Both the position numbers and the translations under genes were made by a program. From NCBI GenBank assembly GCA_041557595.1, contig JBFFGE010000003.1, positions 1-64,000 of the forward strand: a stretch of 64,000 bases of DNA. The letters run 5' to 3'. The notes beneath the pieces were generated by a model. It had not been told where the DNA came from. It did no database searches and saw only the letters and a program-made list of their open reading frames with translations. The DNA comes from JAOTYV01 sp041557595. Its GTDB lineage: Bacteria > Pseudomonadota > Alphaproteobacteria > UBA8366. Below are positions 44,471 to 53,655 of this stretch, in pieces. The stretch's first letter is position 1, and each line of letters starts with the position of its first letter.

Positions 44471-47242
44471 TTAGACGGACATCGCCATTTTCTCGATCCG
44501 CGCGGCGCAGTACTTGAATTCGGGGATCTTGCCGAAGGGGTCGACCTGCGGATTGGTCAGCATATTCGCCGGCGCTTCCGAAAAGCAGAATGGAATGAAG
44601 ATCATGCCGTCCGCGACGTCGCGATCGGCGCGCGCCTTGAGCGTTATGGCGCCGCGCCGGGTGGCGACGGTAATCATGTCGCCGGCGGTAATGCCGAGCC
44701 GCGCCATTTCCCGGGGATTGAGGCCGGCGATCGCCTCCGGCTCCAGTTGGTCGAGAGTCGCCGCGCGGCGGGTCATCGATCCGGTATGCCAATGCTCCAG
44801 CAGGCGGCCCGTCGTCAGCACGAACGGGAAATCGTCGTCCGGCATTTCGTCCGGCGGCAGCAGGTCGGTGGGGACGATCTTGGCCCGGCCCGACACCGTG
44901 GGGAACGATTGCGCAAACATGATCTCGTTGCCCGGTTTGTCGGGCGCGTCGCAGGGATAGGTAACCGCGTCCTCGCGGAGCAGGCGGTCCCAGGTAATGT
45001 TGTTGAGCGAGGGCATGACCTCGGCCATTTCGGCGAAGACCTCCGATACCTGGGCGTAGGGCCAGTCCAATCCGATGCGCCGTGCGATCTCGGTAATCAG
45101 CTCCCAGTCCTGCCGCGCCTGTCCGGGCGGATCGATAACCGGGCGGGCGAGCTGTACCTCGCGGTTGGTGTTGGTGAAGGTGCCCCATTTTTCCGCATGG
45201 GCGGACGCGGGCAGGATCACATCGGCATGCCAGGCGGTTTCGGTCAGGAAAATATCCTGCACGACGAGGTGCTCCAGCGCGGCGAGCGCTTCGCGGGCGT
45301 GCTGCACATCGGGGTCGGACATGGCGGGGTTTTCGCCCAGAATATACATGCCCTTGATCTTGCCGTCGTTGATCGCATGCATGATCTCGACAACGGTCAG
45401 GCCTTTCACGGGATCGAGCGTCGTGCCCCAGAATTCCTCGAACCGGGCGCGGATGTCATCGTCTTCGACGGATTGATAGTCCGGAAAGACCATCGGGATC
45501 AGGCCGGCGTCGGACGCCCCTTGCACGTTGTTTTGACCGCGCAGCGGATGCAGGCCGGTGCCGGGGCGGCCGATTTGCCCGGTCGTTAAGGCGAGAGCGA
45601 TCAGGCATCTGGCGTTGTCCGTGCCGTGCGTGTGTTGCGATATGCCCATGCCCCAGAAGATGATGGACCGTTCCGATTTGGCGTAGAGGCGCGCGATCTC
45701 GCGGATTTTGTCGGCCGGAATATCGCAGACCGCCTGCATGTCTTCGGGCGAAAAATCGCGGACCTTTTCCTTGAGCGCTTCGAAACCTTCCGTATGCGCC
45801 TGGATGTACTGGATGTCGTACAGGTCTTCCTCGACGATGGTGTGGAGCATGGCGTTGAGAAGCGCCACGTCCCGGCCGGGCTTGAATTGCAGGATATGAT
45901 CGGCATAGCGCGCGATGCCCTGGTTCTGGCCGCGCGGATCCATGACGACGAGTTGGGCGCCCCGGTCCGCGGCATTCTTGAGGAAGGTCGCGGCGACGGG
46001 ATGATTTTCGGCCGGCCGCGCGCCGATAACGATGATGCAATCGGAATCCTTTGCCGCCGTAAACGGGGCCGTTACCGCGCCGGAGTTGAGGCCTTCCATC
46101 AACGCCGCGACGGAAGACGCATGGCACAGCCGGGTGCAATGATCGACATTGTTGGTCTCGAAGCCCTGCCGAATGAGTTTCTGGAACAGATAGGCTTCTT
46201 CGTTCGAACCTTTCGCGGAGCCGAATCCGGCGATCGCCTTGCCGCCGTCGCGATGATGGATTTCCGTCAGGCCCGACGCGGCGAGGGCGAGCGCCTCTTC
46301 CCAGCTTGCCTCGCGGAACACTTGCGCCCAATCGCTCGCCTCGAGGCGCATGTTGGCGTCTTTGGCGACGCCCTCTTTGCGAATAAGCGGCGTCTTCAGT
46401 CGGTCGGGGTGATGAATGTAGTCGAAGCCGAAGCGCCCTTTGACGCAGAGCCGGTTCTCGTTCGCCGGTCCATCGCGGCCATCGACGTAGAGGATCTTGT
46501 TGTCCTTTACGTGCACCGTTGTCTGGCAACCGACACCGCAATACGGGCACAGCGTATCGACACTCTTGTCTTCGAAGGCGATGCGTTTGCCGGATTTCTC
46601 GTCGATGAGGCTGCGTTCCATGAGCGCGCCGGTCGGACACGCCTGTACGCACTCGCCGCAGGCGACACAGGTGCTGTCGCCCATGCCTTCATCGAAGTCG
46701 AAGACGACCTTTGCCTGATGGCCGCGATACGCCATGCCGATGACGTCGTTCATCTGCACTTCGCGGCAGGCCCGGACGCACAGACCGCAATTGATGCAGG
46801 CGTCGAGGTTTACGGCGATCGCGGAATGGCTGTAGTCGGCGGCGGGTTTTCGGTCCGACGGGTAGCGGCTCGTAGGCTCGATCTCCATCGATGCGACCCA
46901 ATCCCAAAACTTGGATTTCGGGTCGTGGCTTTCGGGCTGCTGCGGCTGATCGGCGAGCAGCAGTTCGAAAACCATCTTGCGCGCCTTTTTCGCCCGATCC
47001 GTCGCCGTTTTGACTTTCATTCCGGCGGAGACCTTGCGTTGGCACGACGCCGCCAGGACGCGCTCGCCCTCGACTTCGACCATGCAGGCGCGGCAATTGC
47101 CGTCGGCGCGGTATCCGGGCTCCGGTTGCCAGCAAAGATGCGGTATCGTTTCGCCCTGGCGTTGCGCCGCTTGCCAAATGGTCTCGTCCGGATCCGCTTC
47201 GACGTCGCGGCCGTTCAATTCAAATGTAATCTTTTTCTTCAT
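44471..47242 (-). CDS. fdsA: Formate dehydrogenase catalytic subunit (FdsA type)
   Basis: 923 residues from ATG 47242. Order: [2Fe-2S] ferredoxin domain (C37, C50, C53, C67), two [4Fe-4S] sites (C149-C159 and C192-C202), molybdopterin-proximal cluster (C232, C235, C239, C266), then the bis-MGD domain. The catalytic motif is RLC373-H374-AS: Cys, not selenocysteine. The NuoG-like His-Cys3 cluster between residues 95 and 120 is missing (ESHDPKSKFWDW instead). Oxidises formate with the fused NADH-dehydrogenase-like subunit downstream in transcription order. A longer frame to 47476 runs into the preceding gene. No fdhD or fdsC is nearby. Confidence 0.95.
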   Translation of the reverse strand: MKKKITFELNGRDVEADPDETIWQAAQRQGETIPHLCWQPEPGYRADGNCRACMVEVEGERVLAASCQRKVSAGMKVKTATDRAKKARKMVFELLLADQPQQPESHDPKSKFWDWVASMEIEPTSRYPSDRKPAADYSHSAIAVNLDACINCGLCVRACREVQMNDVIGMAYRGHQAKVVFDFDEGMGDSTCVACGECVQACPTGALMERSLIDEKSGKRIAFEDKSVDTLCPYCGVGCQTTVHVKDNKILYVDGRDGPANENRLCVKGRFGFDYIHHPDRLKTPLIRKEGVAKDANMRLEASDWAQVFREASWEEALALAASGLTEIHHRDGGKAIAGFGSAKGSNEEAYLFQKLIRQGFETNNVDHCTRLCHASSVAALMEGLNSGAVTAPFTAAKDSDCIIVIGARPAENHPVAATFLKNAADRGAQLVVMDPRGQNQGIARYADHILQFKPGRDVALLNAMLHTIVEEDLYDIQYIQAHTEGFEALKEKVRDFSPEDMQAVCDIPADKIREIARLYAKSERSIIFWGMGISQHTHGTDNARCLIALALTTGQIGRPGTGLHPLRGQNNVQGASDAGLIPMVFPDYQSVEDDDIRARFEEFWGTTLDPVKGLTVVEIMHAINDGKIKGMYILGENPAMSDPDVQHAREALAALEHLVVQDIFLTETAWHADVILPASAHAEKWGTFTNTNREVQLARPVIDPPGQARQDWELITEIARRIGLDWPYAQVSEVFAEMAEVMPSLNNITWDRLLREDAVTYPCDAPDKPGNEIMFAQSFPTVSGRAKIVPTDLLPPDEMPDDDFPFVLTTGRLLEHWHTGSMTRRAATLDQLEPEAIAGLNPREMARLGITAGDMITVATRRGAITLKARADRDVADGMIFIPFCFSEAPANMLTNPQVDPFGKIPEFKYCAARIEKMAMSV

Positions 47243-47292
47243 CTTGCGCTCCGCGCATTGCCGTCGACGGTCGGGAATTGGATGCAGCCATG

Positions 47293-48978
47293 TTATTTCA
47301 GGTCGTCCGGAAAGTATCGTAATGCGCTCAGGAGTGGGTTCGGGGCGGCTTGCCCCAAACCGCAAATCGACGCTTCGGCCATGACCTCGGCGAGGTCGCG
47401 AAGAAGTTCTTCGTCCCAATCCGGCCGGGTCATGAGCTGCACGGCTTTCGACGTTCCGTTGCGGCACGGCGTGCATTGTCCGCAGCTTTCATCCTCGAAG
47501 AAGCGCATGAGGTTGAGGGCGGCATCCCTGATGTTGTCCTGGTCGGACAGGAAGACCACCGCGTGGCTGCCGACGAAGCAGCCGTGTTTTTCGAGCGTTC
47601 CGAAGTCCAGGGGAATGTTTGCCAAATCGGCGGGGAGAATGCCGCCGGAAGCCCCGCCGGGAAGATAGCCTTTAAGCGTATGACCGTCCGCCATGCCGCC
47701 GGAAGCGGCGAGAAGGTCTTCCGCGGTCGAACCCGCCGGCATCAGCTTGACGCCCGGCGTCTTCACGCGGCCCGAAACCGAATAGGTGCGCAATCCCTTC
47801 GCGCCATTCTTGCCCTGCGTCGCAAACCATTCGGCGCCGTTTTCGATGATCGCCGGGACCCAGTAAAGCGTCTCGACGTTGTTGACCAGGGTCGGCCGGT
47901 CGAAGACGCCGACCTGCGCAACATAGGGCGGTCGATGGCGGGGGAGGCCGCGCTTGCCCTCGATGCTCTCGATCATCGCGCTTTCTTCACCGCAGATGTA
48001 GGCGCCGGCGCCGCGTCGAAGATGGACTTTCGTGTGGTCGACCAGCCCCGCATTTTTGGCCGCCGAGATCTCGCATTTGAGGATCGCCAGGACGGCCGGG
48101 TATTCGTCGCGGATGTACAGGAAGACTTCCTCGGCCTCGACGGCCCAGGCGGCGATCAGCATGCCTTCGAGAAATTTGTGCGGTTCGGTCTCCAGGAAAT
48201 GGCGATCCTTGAAGGTTCCCGGCTCGCCCTCGTCTCCGTTGACGGCCATCAGGCGCGGACCCTCGGTGTCGCGCACCAGGCCCCACTTTCTGCCGGTCGG
48301 AAAGCCTGCCCCTCCCAGACCGCGCAGGCCGCCGTCCGAAAGGGTCGCAATGACGTCGTCGACGCTTCTCGCGCCATCGAGGCAACTCTCGAGAACGCCG
48401 TACCCGCCGCCCGCGCGGTAGGTTTCGTAGTCCTGATAGTGCGGCATCTCGGGATGGACATCCCCCGCCGCCGCGAGGGTCTGTACGGTCTCAACGGTCG
48501 CATGGGGGACATGGCGATGTCCGATCTCGCAGACCGGCGCCTGATGGCAGGCCCCCATACAGGGTGCGCGAACCAAGCGAACGCCCGCCAAGTCGGCGGC
48601 CGCGAGGTCACGATGCAGTTCTTCGGCGCCGGCAAGTGCGCAGCTAAGACTGTCGCACACGCGCACCGTGGTCGGCGCCGGCCGCTCGGCGCCGTCGGGC
48701 ACGACATCGAAATGCGCGTAAAACGTGGCGACTTCGTACACCTCCGCCATCGGGATGCGCAGAAGTTCGGCGAGGCTGTGCAGATGCGATGCGGGCAAGC
48801 ATTTTTCCGCATCCTGGATCAGGTGCAGATATTCGATCAACAACGCGCGTTCAAAGGGGCCGTCGCCGATCAGCGCACGGACGGAGTCGATTTCGGTCTC
48901 TTTGGCGACCCGGCCTTTCGGGTGGAGGAGCGCCTTACGTCGGCCCGCGCCGGGATGTACTGAAGAGTCACCGGCCAT
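47293..48978 (-). CDS. Fused FdsG-FdsB (NuoE-NuoF-like) formate dehydrogenase NAD-reducing subunit
   Basis: 561 residues. N-terminal thioredoxin-like NuoE part (about 30-165) with [2Fe-2S] Cys in RVCDSLSC and CMGACHQAP; then NuoF with the NADH-binding GRGGAGFPTGRKW-type stretch (GLGGAGFPTGRKW), FMN/NAD GDEGEPGTFKDR, and C-terminal [4Fe-4S] SCGQCTPCRNG plus ICGLGQ. Fusion of what are usually two genes. ATG 48978 faces tctC across a 519-base regulatory gap. Confidence 0.93.
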   Translation of the reverse strand: MAGDSSVHPGAGRRKALLHPKGRVAKETEIDSVRALIGDGPFERALLIEYLHLIQDAEKCLPASHLHSLAELLRIPMAEVYEVATFYAHFDVVPDGAERPAPTTVRVCDSLSCALAGAEELHRDLAAADLAGVRLVRAPCMGACHQAPVCEIGHRHVPHATVETVQTLAAAGDVHPEMPHYQDYETYRAGGGYGVLESCLDGARSVDDVIATLSDGGLRGLGGAGFPTGRKWGLVRDTEGPRLMAVNGDEGEPGTFKDRHFLETEPHKFLEGMLIAAWAVEAEEVFLYIRDEYPAVLAILKCEISAAKNAGLVDHTKVHLRRGAGAYICGEESAMIESIEGKRGLPRHRPPYVAQVGVFDRPTLVNNVETLYWVPAIIENGAEWFATQGKNGAKGLRTYSVSGRVKTPGVKLMPAGSTAEDLLAASGGMADGHTLKGYLPGGASGGILPADLANIPLDFGTLEKHGCFVGSHAVVFLSDQDNIRDAALNLMRFFEDESCGQCTPCRNGTSKAVQLMTRPDWDEELLRDLAEVMAEASICGLGQAAPNPLLSALRYFPDDLK

Positions 48979-49067
48979 GCTTGTTTGCCCCAGAATACCA
49001 TTTCATATGCGCGAGCCATCTGCGCAGTGACGTCTACTGTCGAACGAACTTGTTGCTGACCCAGGTA

Positions 49068-49095
49068 GCATACGGATTTGGGTATACCATATGCC
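49068..49095. promoter_or_regulatory. Putative GntR/FCD operator, site A
   Basis: GCATACGG at 49068-49075 followed by TTTGGGTATACCATATGCC (49077-49095). GGTATACC is a perfect palindrome, and the outer GCATAC/ATATGC arms form a larger imperfect dyad. About 90 bases upstream of the fds start on the minus strand. Confidence 0.45.
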
Positions 49096-49312
49096 TAAAT
49101 GACGCACCTGTCGACAGGCGCGGGTGTGTGCCGGGCGTGCACGGCGGATGCAAAAGGCCGGATGCCGCCGGCAAAACTTGCAACGTGCGGCGGTGTATCG
49201 TTCACAGGTCAGCTAAGCAAAATGTGACGGTTTAACAATCGCAAGGGTCGGCCTGAATCCATCTATGGTGGATAAAGCAGCGTCTAAAATCCGTCTTGCG
49301 ACGGTCATCATA

Positions 49313-49332
49313 TTTGCATACGGTATACCAAA
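49313..49332. promoter_or_regulatory. Putative GntR/FCD operator, site B
   Basis: TTTGCATACGGTATACCAAA, containing GCATACGG and GGTATACC as in site A and TTTG/CAAA ends. About 165 bases before tctC. Confidence 0.45.
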
Positions 49333-49497
49333 CCCTCGCGGTTTCCGAAGTGACGCAGACATTGCCGCACCGGAAAAAGTCAACGGTTTGCCGACCTTCA
49401 AGCGAGGGATGGTTGAGCGATCGGTCGGAAGGCGCCGCAAGAGCAGCCGGATCGGTAACACGGCATAAACAAAACAAATTTCACGGAGGAAGCGTCA

Positions 49498-50493
49498 ATG
49501 CCTGTACGGAAGAAAGCTTCGTTGCTTGTTTTAGGACTCGGATCAACCGCAATGGTGATTATGGCCGGCGCGACTGCGGCGAACGCCGAATGGAAGCCGG
49601 CAAAGCCAATTGAGTTTGTCGTGATGGCCGGCAAGGGCGGCGGCGCCGACAAGGCCGTTCGGCTCATGCAATCCATCATCGCGAAAGAGAAATTAGGGCC
49701 GGTCGTCAATCCGGTGAACAAACCCGGCGGGACCGGCGCGGAAGCCCTCGTGTATATGAATCAAAAGAAGGGGGACGATCATACGATCATGTTCACCCTG
49801 AACAGCTTTTACACGACGCCGTTGAGGCAGCCGAATCTTGGGGTCGATATCGCAACCTTCACCCCCGTTATGCGCATGGCGGAAGATACCTTCTGTTTGT
49901 GGGTCAATAAGGCCCGCAAGGATGGCCAGGAAATCAAGACCGTGCCGCAGTTCGTGAAAGCGGCCAAGGCTGCCGGCAGCAAATGGATCATGGCGGGCAC
50001 GGGCAAGGCGTCCGAAGACAACCTGCTCACCGATTTCTTGAACACTGCATACGGTTTGAAGATGAAGTATGTGCCGTACAAGGGCGGTGGACGCGTCGCC
50101 AAGGAATTGGCCGGCAACAATGCGGATTCGACCGTCAACAACCCGTCCGAGCAAATGGGCTTTTACGAGGCCGGCAAGACCCGTCCGATTGCTTGTTTCA
50201 CGCCGGAGCGGATCGGTCTCTTCAAAGAGGCACCGACCTTTAAGGAACTCGGTCAGGACTTCGTCTACTACATGCAGCGGACCGTCGTGGGTGCGCCGGG
50301 CATGAGCGACGGCGCCAAGAAATACTATAAGGACCTTTTCACGAAGGTCTTCAATTCCAAAGATTGGCAATCCTACCGAAACAAGAGAGCCCTTGTCGGC
50401 GAGGCGCTCACCGGCCCGGAGTTGGTGTCATATTGGAAGAAAGAGCGCGATATCCATCGTGCAATGTTGAAGAAGATGGGCGCCATAAAGTAA
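49498..50493 (+). CDS. Tripartite tricarboxylate transporter substrate-binding protein (TctC/Bug)
   Basis: 331 residues with an N-terminal signal peptide (VLGLGSTAMVIMAGATAANA, cleavage near residue 31). Family features: KPIEFVVMAGKGGGADKAVR, PVVNPVNKPGGTGAEALVYM and YVPYKGGGRVAKELAGN. Periplasmic receptor. GGAGG precedes ATG 49498. TctB and TctA follow. Ligand not readable; context with formyl-CoA transferase and formate dehydrogenase suggests oxalate or a hydroxyacid. Confidence 0.93.
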   Translation: MPVRKKASLLVLGLGSTAMVIMAGATAANAEWKPAKPIEFVVMAGKGGGADKAVRLMQSIIAKEKLGPVVNPVNKPGGTGAEALVYMNQKKGDDHTIMFTLNSFYTTPLRQPNLGVDIATFTPVMRMAEDTFCLWVNKARKDGQEIKTVPQFVKAAKAAGSKWIMAGTGKASEDNLLTDFLNTAYGLKMKYVPYKGGGRVAKELAGNNADSTVNNPSEQMGFYEAGKTRPIACFTPERIGLFKEAPTFKELGQDFVYYMQRTVVGAPGMSDGAKKYYKDLFTKVFNSKDWQSYRNKRALVGEALTGPELVSYWKKERDIHRAMLKKMGAIK

Positions 50494-50553
50494 CGCCGGG
50501 ACGATCGATTCCGGCGCGAGCCGAATTGTCCATGTGATTTGGAGGGGTGGGTC

Positions 50554-51069
50554 ATGACCGTGCGCAAAGCCGAGTTGTTCATGGCTCTGATCATGGCCTC
50601 CCTCTCCGGTTACCTCATGTGGAAGAGCGCCGAACTGCCGATCGGCTGGATTGCCGATGAAGGGCCTGGTGGCGGCGCCTGGCCTTTCTGGCTTGCCACG
50701 GTAATGTTGCTGAGTTGCGGCTGGATCCTTGTGAACTGGGTGCGGCGCACTTCCTGGCCCTCGAAATCGGAGGCGCCGTTTTTCGAATCCGGCGTATTGA
50801 AAGACGTCAGTGCCGTGGCGATCGCGCTGACGGTTACCATTGCGCTGTTCGACTACATCGGCGCCTATCTTTCGCTGTTCTTCTTCATCGCGTTTTATGT
50901 CGGCGTTCTTGGGCGTCACCGATTGCTGACGACCGCGCTCTTCAGCGTGCTCACGCCGATCATCACCTTTTTCTTTTTCGAGATCGGGGTGAAAATTATT
51001 CTCCCGAAAGGTTTCACGGAACCGTTCTTCTTTCCGATCTTCAAGTTTTTTGGAATGGGCGGGCTTTAG
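50554..51069 (+). CDS. Tripartite tricarboxylate transporter small membrane subunit TctB
   Basis: 171 residues with four hydrophobic helices, e.g. AELFMALIMASLSGYLMW at the start and LFSVLTPIITFFFFEIGVKI. PLG/GPGGGAWPFWLA stretch is typical of TctB. ATG 50554 with GGAGGGG upstream is preferred to the TTG at 50539. Partner of TctC and TctA. Confidence 0.9.
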   Translation: MTVRKAELFMALIMASLSGYLMWKSAELPIGWIADEGPGGGAWPFWLATVMLLSCGWILVNWVRRTSWPSKSEAPFFESGVLKDVSAVAIALTVTIALFDYIGAYLSLFFFIAFYVGVLGRHRLLTTALFSVLTPIITFFFFEIGVKIILPKGFTEPFFFPIFKFFGMGGL

Positions 51070-51175
51070 GGCGCGAAAAATCGCGCTGCCGTCCAGGAGG
51101 CATGTTCGCAAGCAAGAACAATGGTGCTCCGTCGGGCTTCGGGTGGAAACGAATAAGTAGGGACAAGAATTTTCC

Positions 51176-52729
51176 ATGGTCGAGACGCTTGGTTTCCTAA
51201 TCGACGGATTTGCCGTGGCACTCCAGCCGATGAATCTCGCCCTGATTGTCTTCGGTTGCGCGGTCGGTTTGTTCATCGGTGCAATGCCCGGCCTCGGCTC
51301 CGTGAATGGCGTGGCAATACTTCTGCCTCTCACCTTTCTGGTACCGCCGACCGGCGCGATCATATTCCTGGCGGCCCTCTATTACGGCGCCATGTATGGC
51401 GGGGCGGTGTCGTCGATTATGCTGGGGATACCCGGCGCCTCCACCGCCGTTGCCACCACGTTCGACGGCCGGCCGCTCGCGAAACAGGGATTGGCCGACA
51501 AGGCGCTGGTCGCGGCAGCCTTTGCCTCGTTCGTCGGCGGCACGATTTCCGTCGTCCTGTTTACGCTGGCCGCGCCGCCGCTGGCGCATATCGCGCTTGT
51601 CTTCGGATCGCCCGAGGAATTTGCGTTGATGATGCTGGCCTTCGCGACCTTCGTCGGCCTGGGCGGGGACGATATCGCCAAGACGCTGTTTTCGATCTGC
51701 ATAGGGCTGGTGCTCGCCGCCATCGGCACGGACATCATGACCGGCGAGCCGCGGTTGATGCTGTTCGACTATCCCGGCTTCCTCAGCAAGATCAACTTTC
51801 TAATCCTCGCAATCGGTATTTACGGCATCGGCGAGATGCTGTGGACCATCGAAGAGCACCGGCGCAACGGCGGCAAGTCCATGCTGTCCGACGCCACCAT
51901 CAGCCTCAAACGATCGCTCTCCCATCTGCGCGAGCTTCTCAAGACGTGGAAGACGATGGTGATGGGATCCGTGCTCGGGTATTTCGTCGGCATTCTTCCC
52001 GCGGCCGGGGCGACCCCGGGTTCGCTGATGGCCTATGGGTTCGGGAAGCAGATTTCGAAAAATCCGGAAACCTTCGGCAAGGGCAACATCGAAGGCGTTG
52101 TCGCGCCGGAATCCGCAAACAACGCCGCATCGACCGGATCGATGCTTCCGATGCTGACGCTCGGCATTCCAGGATCACCGACGACGGCTATTCTGTTGGG
52201 CGGCATGGTCATCTGGGGGCTGGAACCGGGTCCCCGTCTCTTTACCGATCAAAAGGAATTCGTTTGGGGATTGATCGCATCGCTCTATGCGGCAAATCTG
52301 TTCGCACTGATCATCAACGTCGCCTTCATTCCCGCATTCATCGCCGTTCTGCGTTTGCCCTTTACGCTGCTTGCGCCGATCATTTTCGTGCTCTGTATCG
52401 TTGGCGGCTATGCGCCGACCCAGCGTTTGTTCGATGTCTGGCTGATGCTGATATTCGGCGTCGTCGGTTACCTCATGCGCAAGCTCGAATATCCGGTCGC
52501 ACCGGCGGTCCTGGCGATCGTTCTGGGGCCTCTTGCGGAGCCGGCCCTTCGGCAATCGCTGCTGATCAGCGGGGGCAGTTTTTCGATCTTCCTCGACATA
52601 GCCGAGCGGCCCTATGCCGCCGTGATTATGTACGTCGCGATCATCCTTCTCCTGCTGCCCCTCCTCGGACCGTTGAGACGATGGATGAAGGAACGCACTG
52701 ACGAGAAGGTCACCGAGCGACGGGGTTAA
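51176..52729 (+). CDS. Tripartite tricarboxylate transporter large membrane subunit TctA
   Basis: 517 residues, about 11-12 helices. Conserved TctA motifs include GAMPGLGSVNGVAILLPLTF, YYGAMYGGAVSSIMLGIPG, TFDGRPLAKQG, PAAGATPGSLMAYG, and VVAPESANNAASTGSMLPML. Secondary transporter that works with TctC and TctB. The 106-base gap after tctB holds no gene. Confidence 0.95.
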   Translation: MVETLGFLIDGFAVALQPMNLALIVFGCAVGLFIGAMPGLGSVNGVAILLPLTFLVPPTGAIIFLAALYYGAMYGGAVSSIMLGIPGASTAVATTFDGRPLAKQGLADKALVAAAFASFVGGTISVVLFTLAAPPLAHIALVFGSPEEFALMMLAFATFVGLGGDDIAKTLFSICIGLVLAAIGTDIMTGEPRLMLFDYPGFLSKINFLILAIGIYGIGEMLWTIEEHRRNGGKSMLSDATISLKRSLSHLRELLKTWKTMVMGSVLGYFVGILPAAGATPGSLMAYGFGKQISKNPETFGKGNIEGVVAPESANNAASTGSMLPMLTLGIPGSPTTAILLGGMVIWGLEPGPRLFTDQKEFVWGLIASLYAANLFALIINVAFIPAFIAVLRLPFTLLAPIIFVLCIVGGYAPTQRLFDVWLMLIFGVVGYLMRKLEYPVAPAVLAIVLGPLAEPALRQSLLISGGSFSIFLDIAERPYAAVIMYVAIILLLLPLLGPLRRWMKERTDEKVTERRG

Positions 52730-52782
52730 GCACATGGACGCCCTCTGTGGAAGGCGGCCGCAGTGTATGCAGGACCCCACAG

Positions 52783-52801
52783 TTGGTCTATTGTATGCCA
52801 A
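52783..52801. promoter_or_regulatory. Putative operator upstream of first GntR/FCD gene
   Basis: TTGGTCTATTGTATGCCAA with TTGG/CCAA ends. The 18-base core matches the site upstream of the second regulator (61842-61859) at 16 of 18 positions. 73 bases ahead of the regulator start, so autoregulation is plausible. Confidence 0.5.
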
Positions 52802-52873
52802 GTTAATGTCCATTCGAGGCGCCGACCGCGCGGCGCGCCGGCGGGTTCTTTCGACAATTTGGAACGACGATTG

Positions 52874-53560
52874 ATGGCTATCGCTGAATTAAACATCGCA
52901 CCGATCAAGGAAACGCCCAGCTTGAAAGCGCGCGCCTACCGGGCGATCAAATCCGCGATTCTGGAGATGAACATCTATGCCGACGAGACGGATCTGCGGC
53001 TGGACGAGCGCGGATTGTCGCAGCGGCTTGGAATCAGCAGAACGCCCATTCGCGAAGCCATATCCCAACTCGATCAGGAAGGGTTTGTCAGGATCGTGCC
53101 GCGGAAGGGCATCTACATCATCCGCAAGACCAAGGCGGAAATCCACGACATGATCACCGTGTGGGCCGCCCTCGAGAGCATGGCGGCGCGGTTGATTTCC
53201 AAGGGCGCCGACGACGGAGACATCAAAAGACTGAGAGCGCTCGTCGATCAATTCTCGCAGGATGAAGTCGCCGCCAAGACCGGCGAATATTCGGATGCGA
53301 ATATCGAATTTCACCAAGCGATCATTCGCATGAGCGGCTGTCCGCTGATCAGCGAGATTACCGACGGTCTGTTCTTTCACGTCCGCGCCATTCGTCATCG
53401 CTCGATTTTCAAACTGGACCGCGCGCGCAGATCGATCGTCGACCACAAGGAAATCGTTGCCGCGATCGAAGCGCGCGATACCGAGCGGGCCGAGCGGCTC
53501 GTTCGGGACCACACAATGAAGTTGCGCGATCACGTCGAGCAATATGTCGAACTCGACTGA
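52874..53560 (+). CDS. GntR-family regulator, FCD (FadR-type) subfamily, paralogue 1
   Basis: 228 residues from ATG 52874. Winged helix with GLSQRLGISRTPIREAISQLDQEGFVRI and an FCD effector domain with metal-binding His/Asp (NIEFHQAI, RAIRHRS, VDHKEI). Close in length and sequence to the regulator at 61079-61768 (shared MNIYA, RLDER, SRTPxREAIS, ITVWAALE.MAARLI). Likely ligand is a carboxylate. Follows the TTT genes by 144 bases; an upstream frame to 52763 is not needed. Confidence 0.92.
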   Translation: MAIAELNIAPIKETPSLKARAYRAIKSAILEMNIYADETDLRLDERGLSQRLGISRTPIREAISQLDQEGFVRIVPRKGIYIIRKTKAEIHDMITVWAALESMAARLISKGADDGDIKRLRALVDQFSQDEVAAKTGEYSDANIEFHQAIIRMSGCPLISEITDGLFFHVRAIRHRSIFKLDRARRSIVDHKEIVAAIEARDTERAERLVRDHTMKLRDHVEQYVELD

Positions 53561-53655
53561 CGCGGGACCGCCGGCATTCGGTTGCCTGCGCAAGTCGACG
53601 GCAAGTCGATGGTAAGGTGACGGTATTCAACGAACCGCCGTAGCACCGGTTCGCG

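Larger units (their letters stand above)
48979..49497. promoter_or_regulatory. 519-base divergent control region between formate dehydrogenase and TTT genes
   Basis: No gene is seen. It contains two related dyads, near 49068-49095 and 49313-49332, both with GCATACGG and GGTATACC elements. Either or both could serve the minus-strand fds genes and the plus-strand tct genes. Confidence 0.6.

Noticed and set aside
44471..47242. Selenocysteine formate dehydrogenase
   Set aside because: The catalytic position is Cys373 and the frame has no internal TGA.
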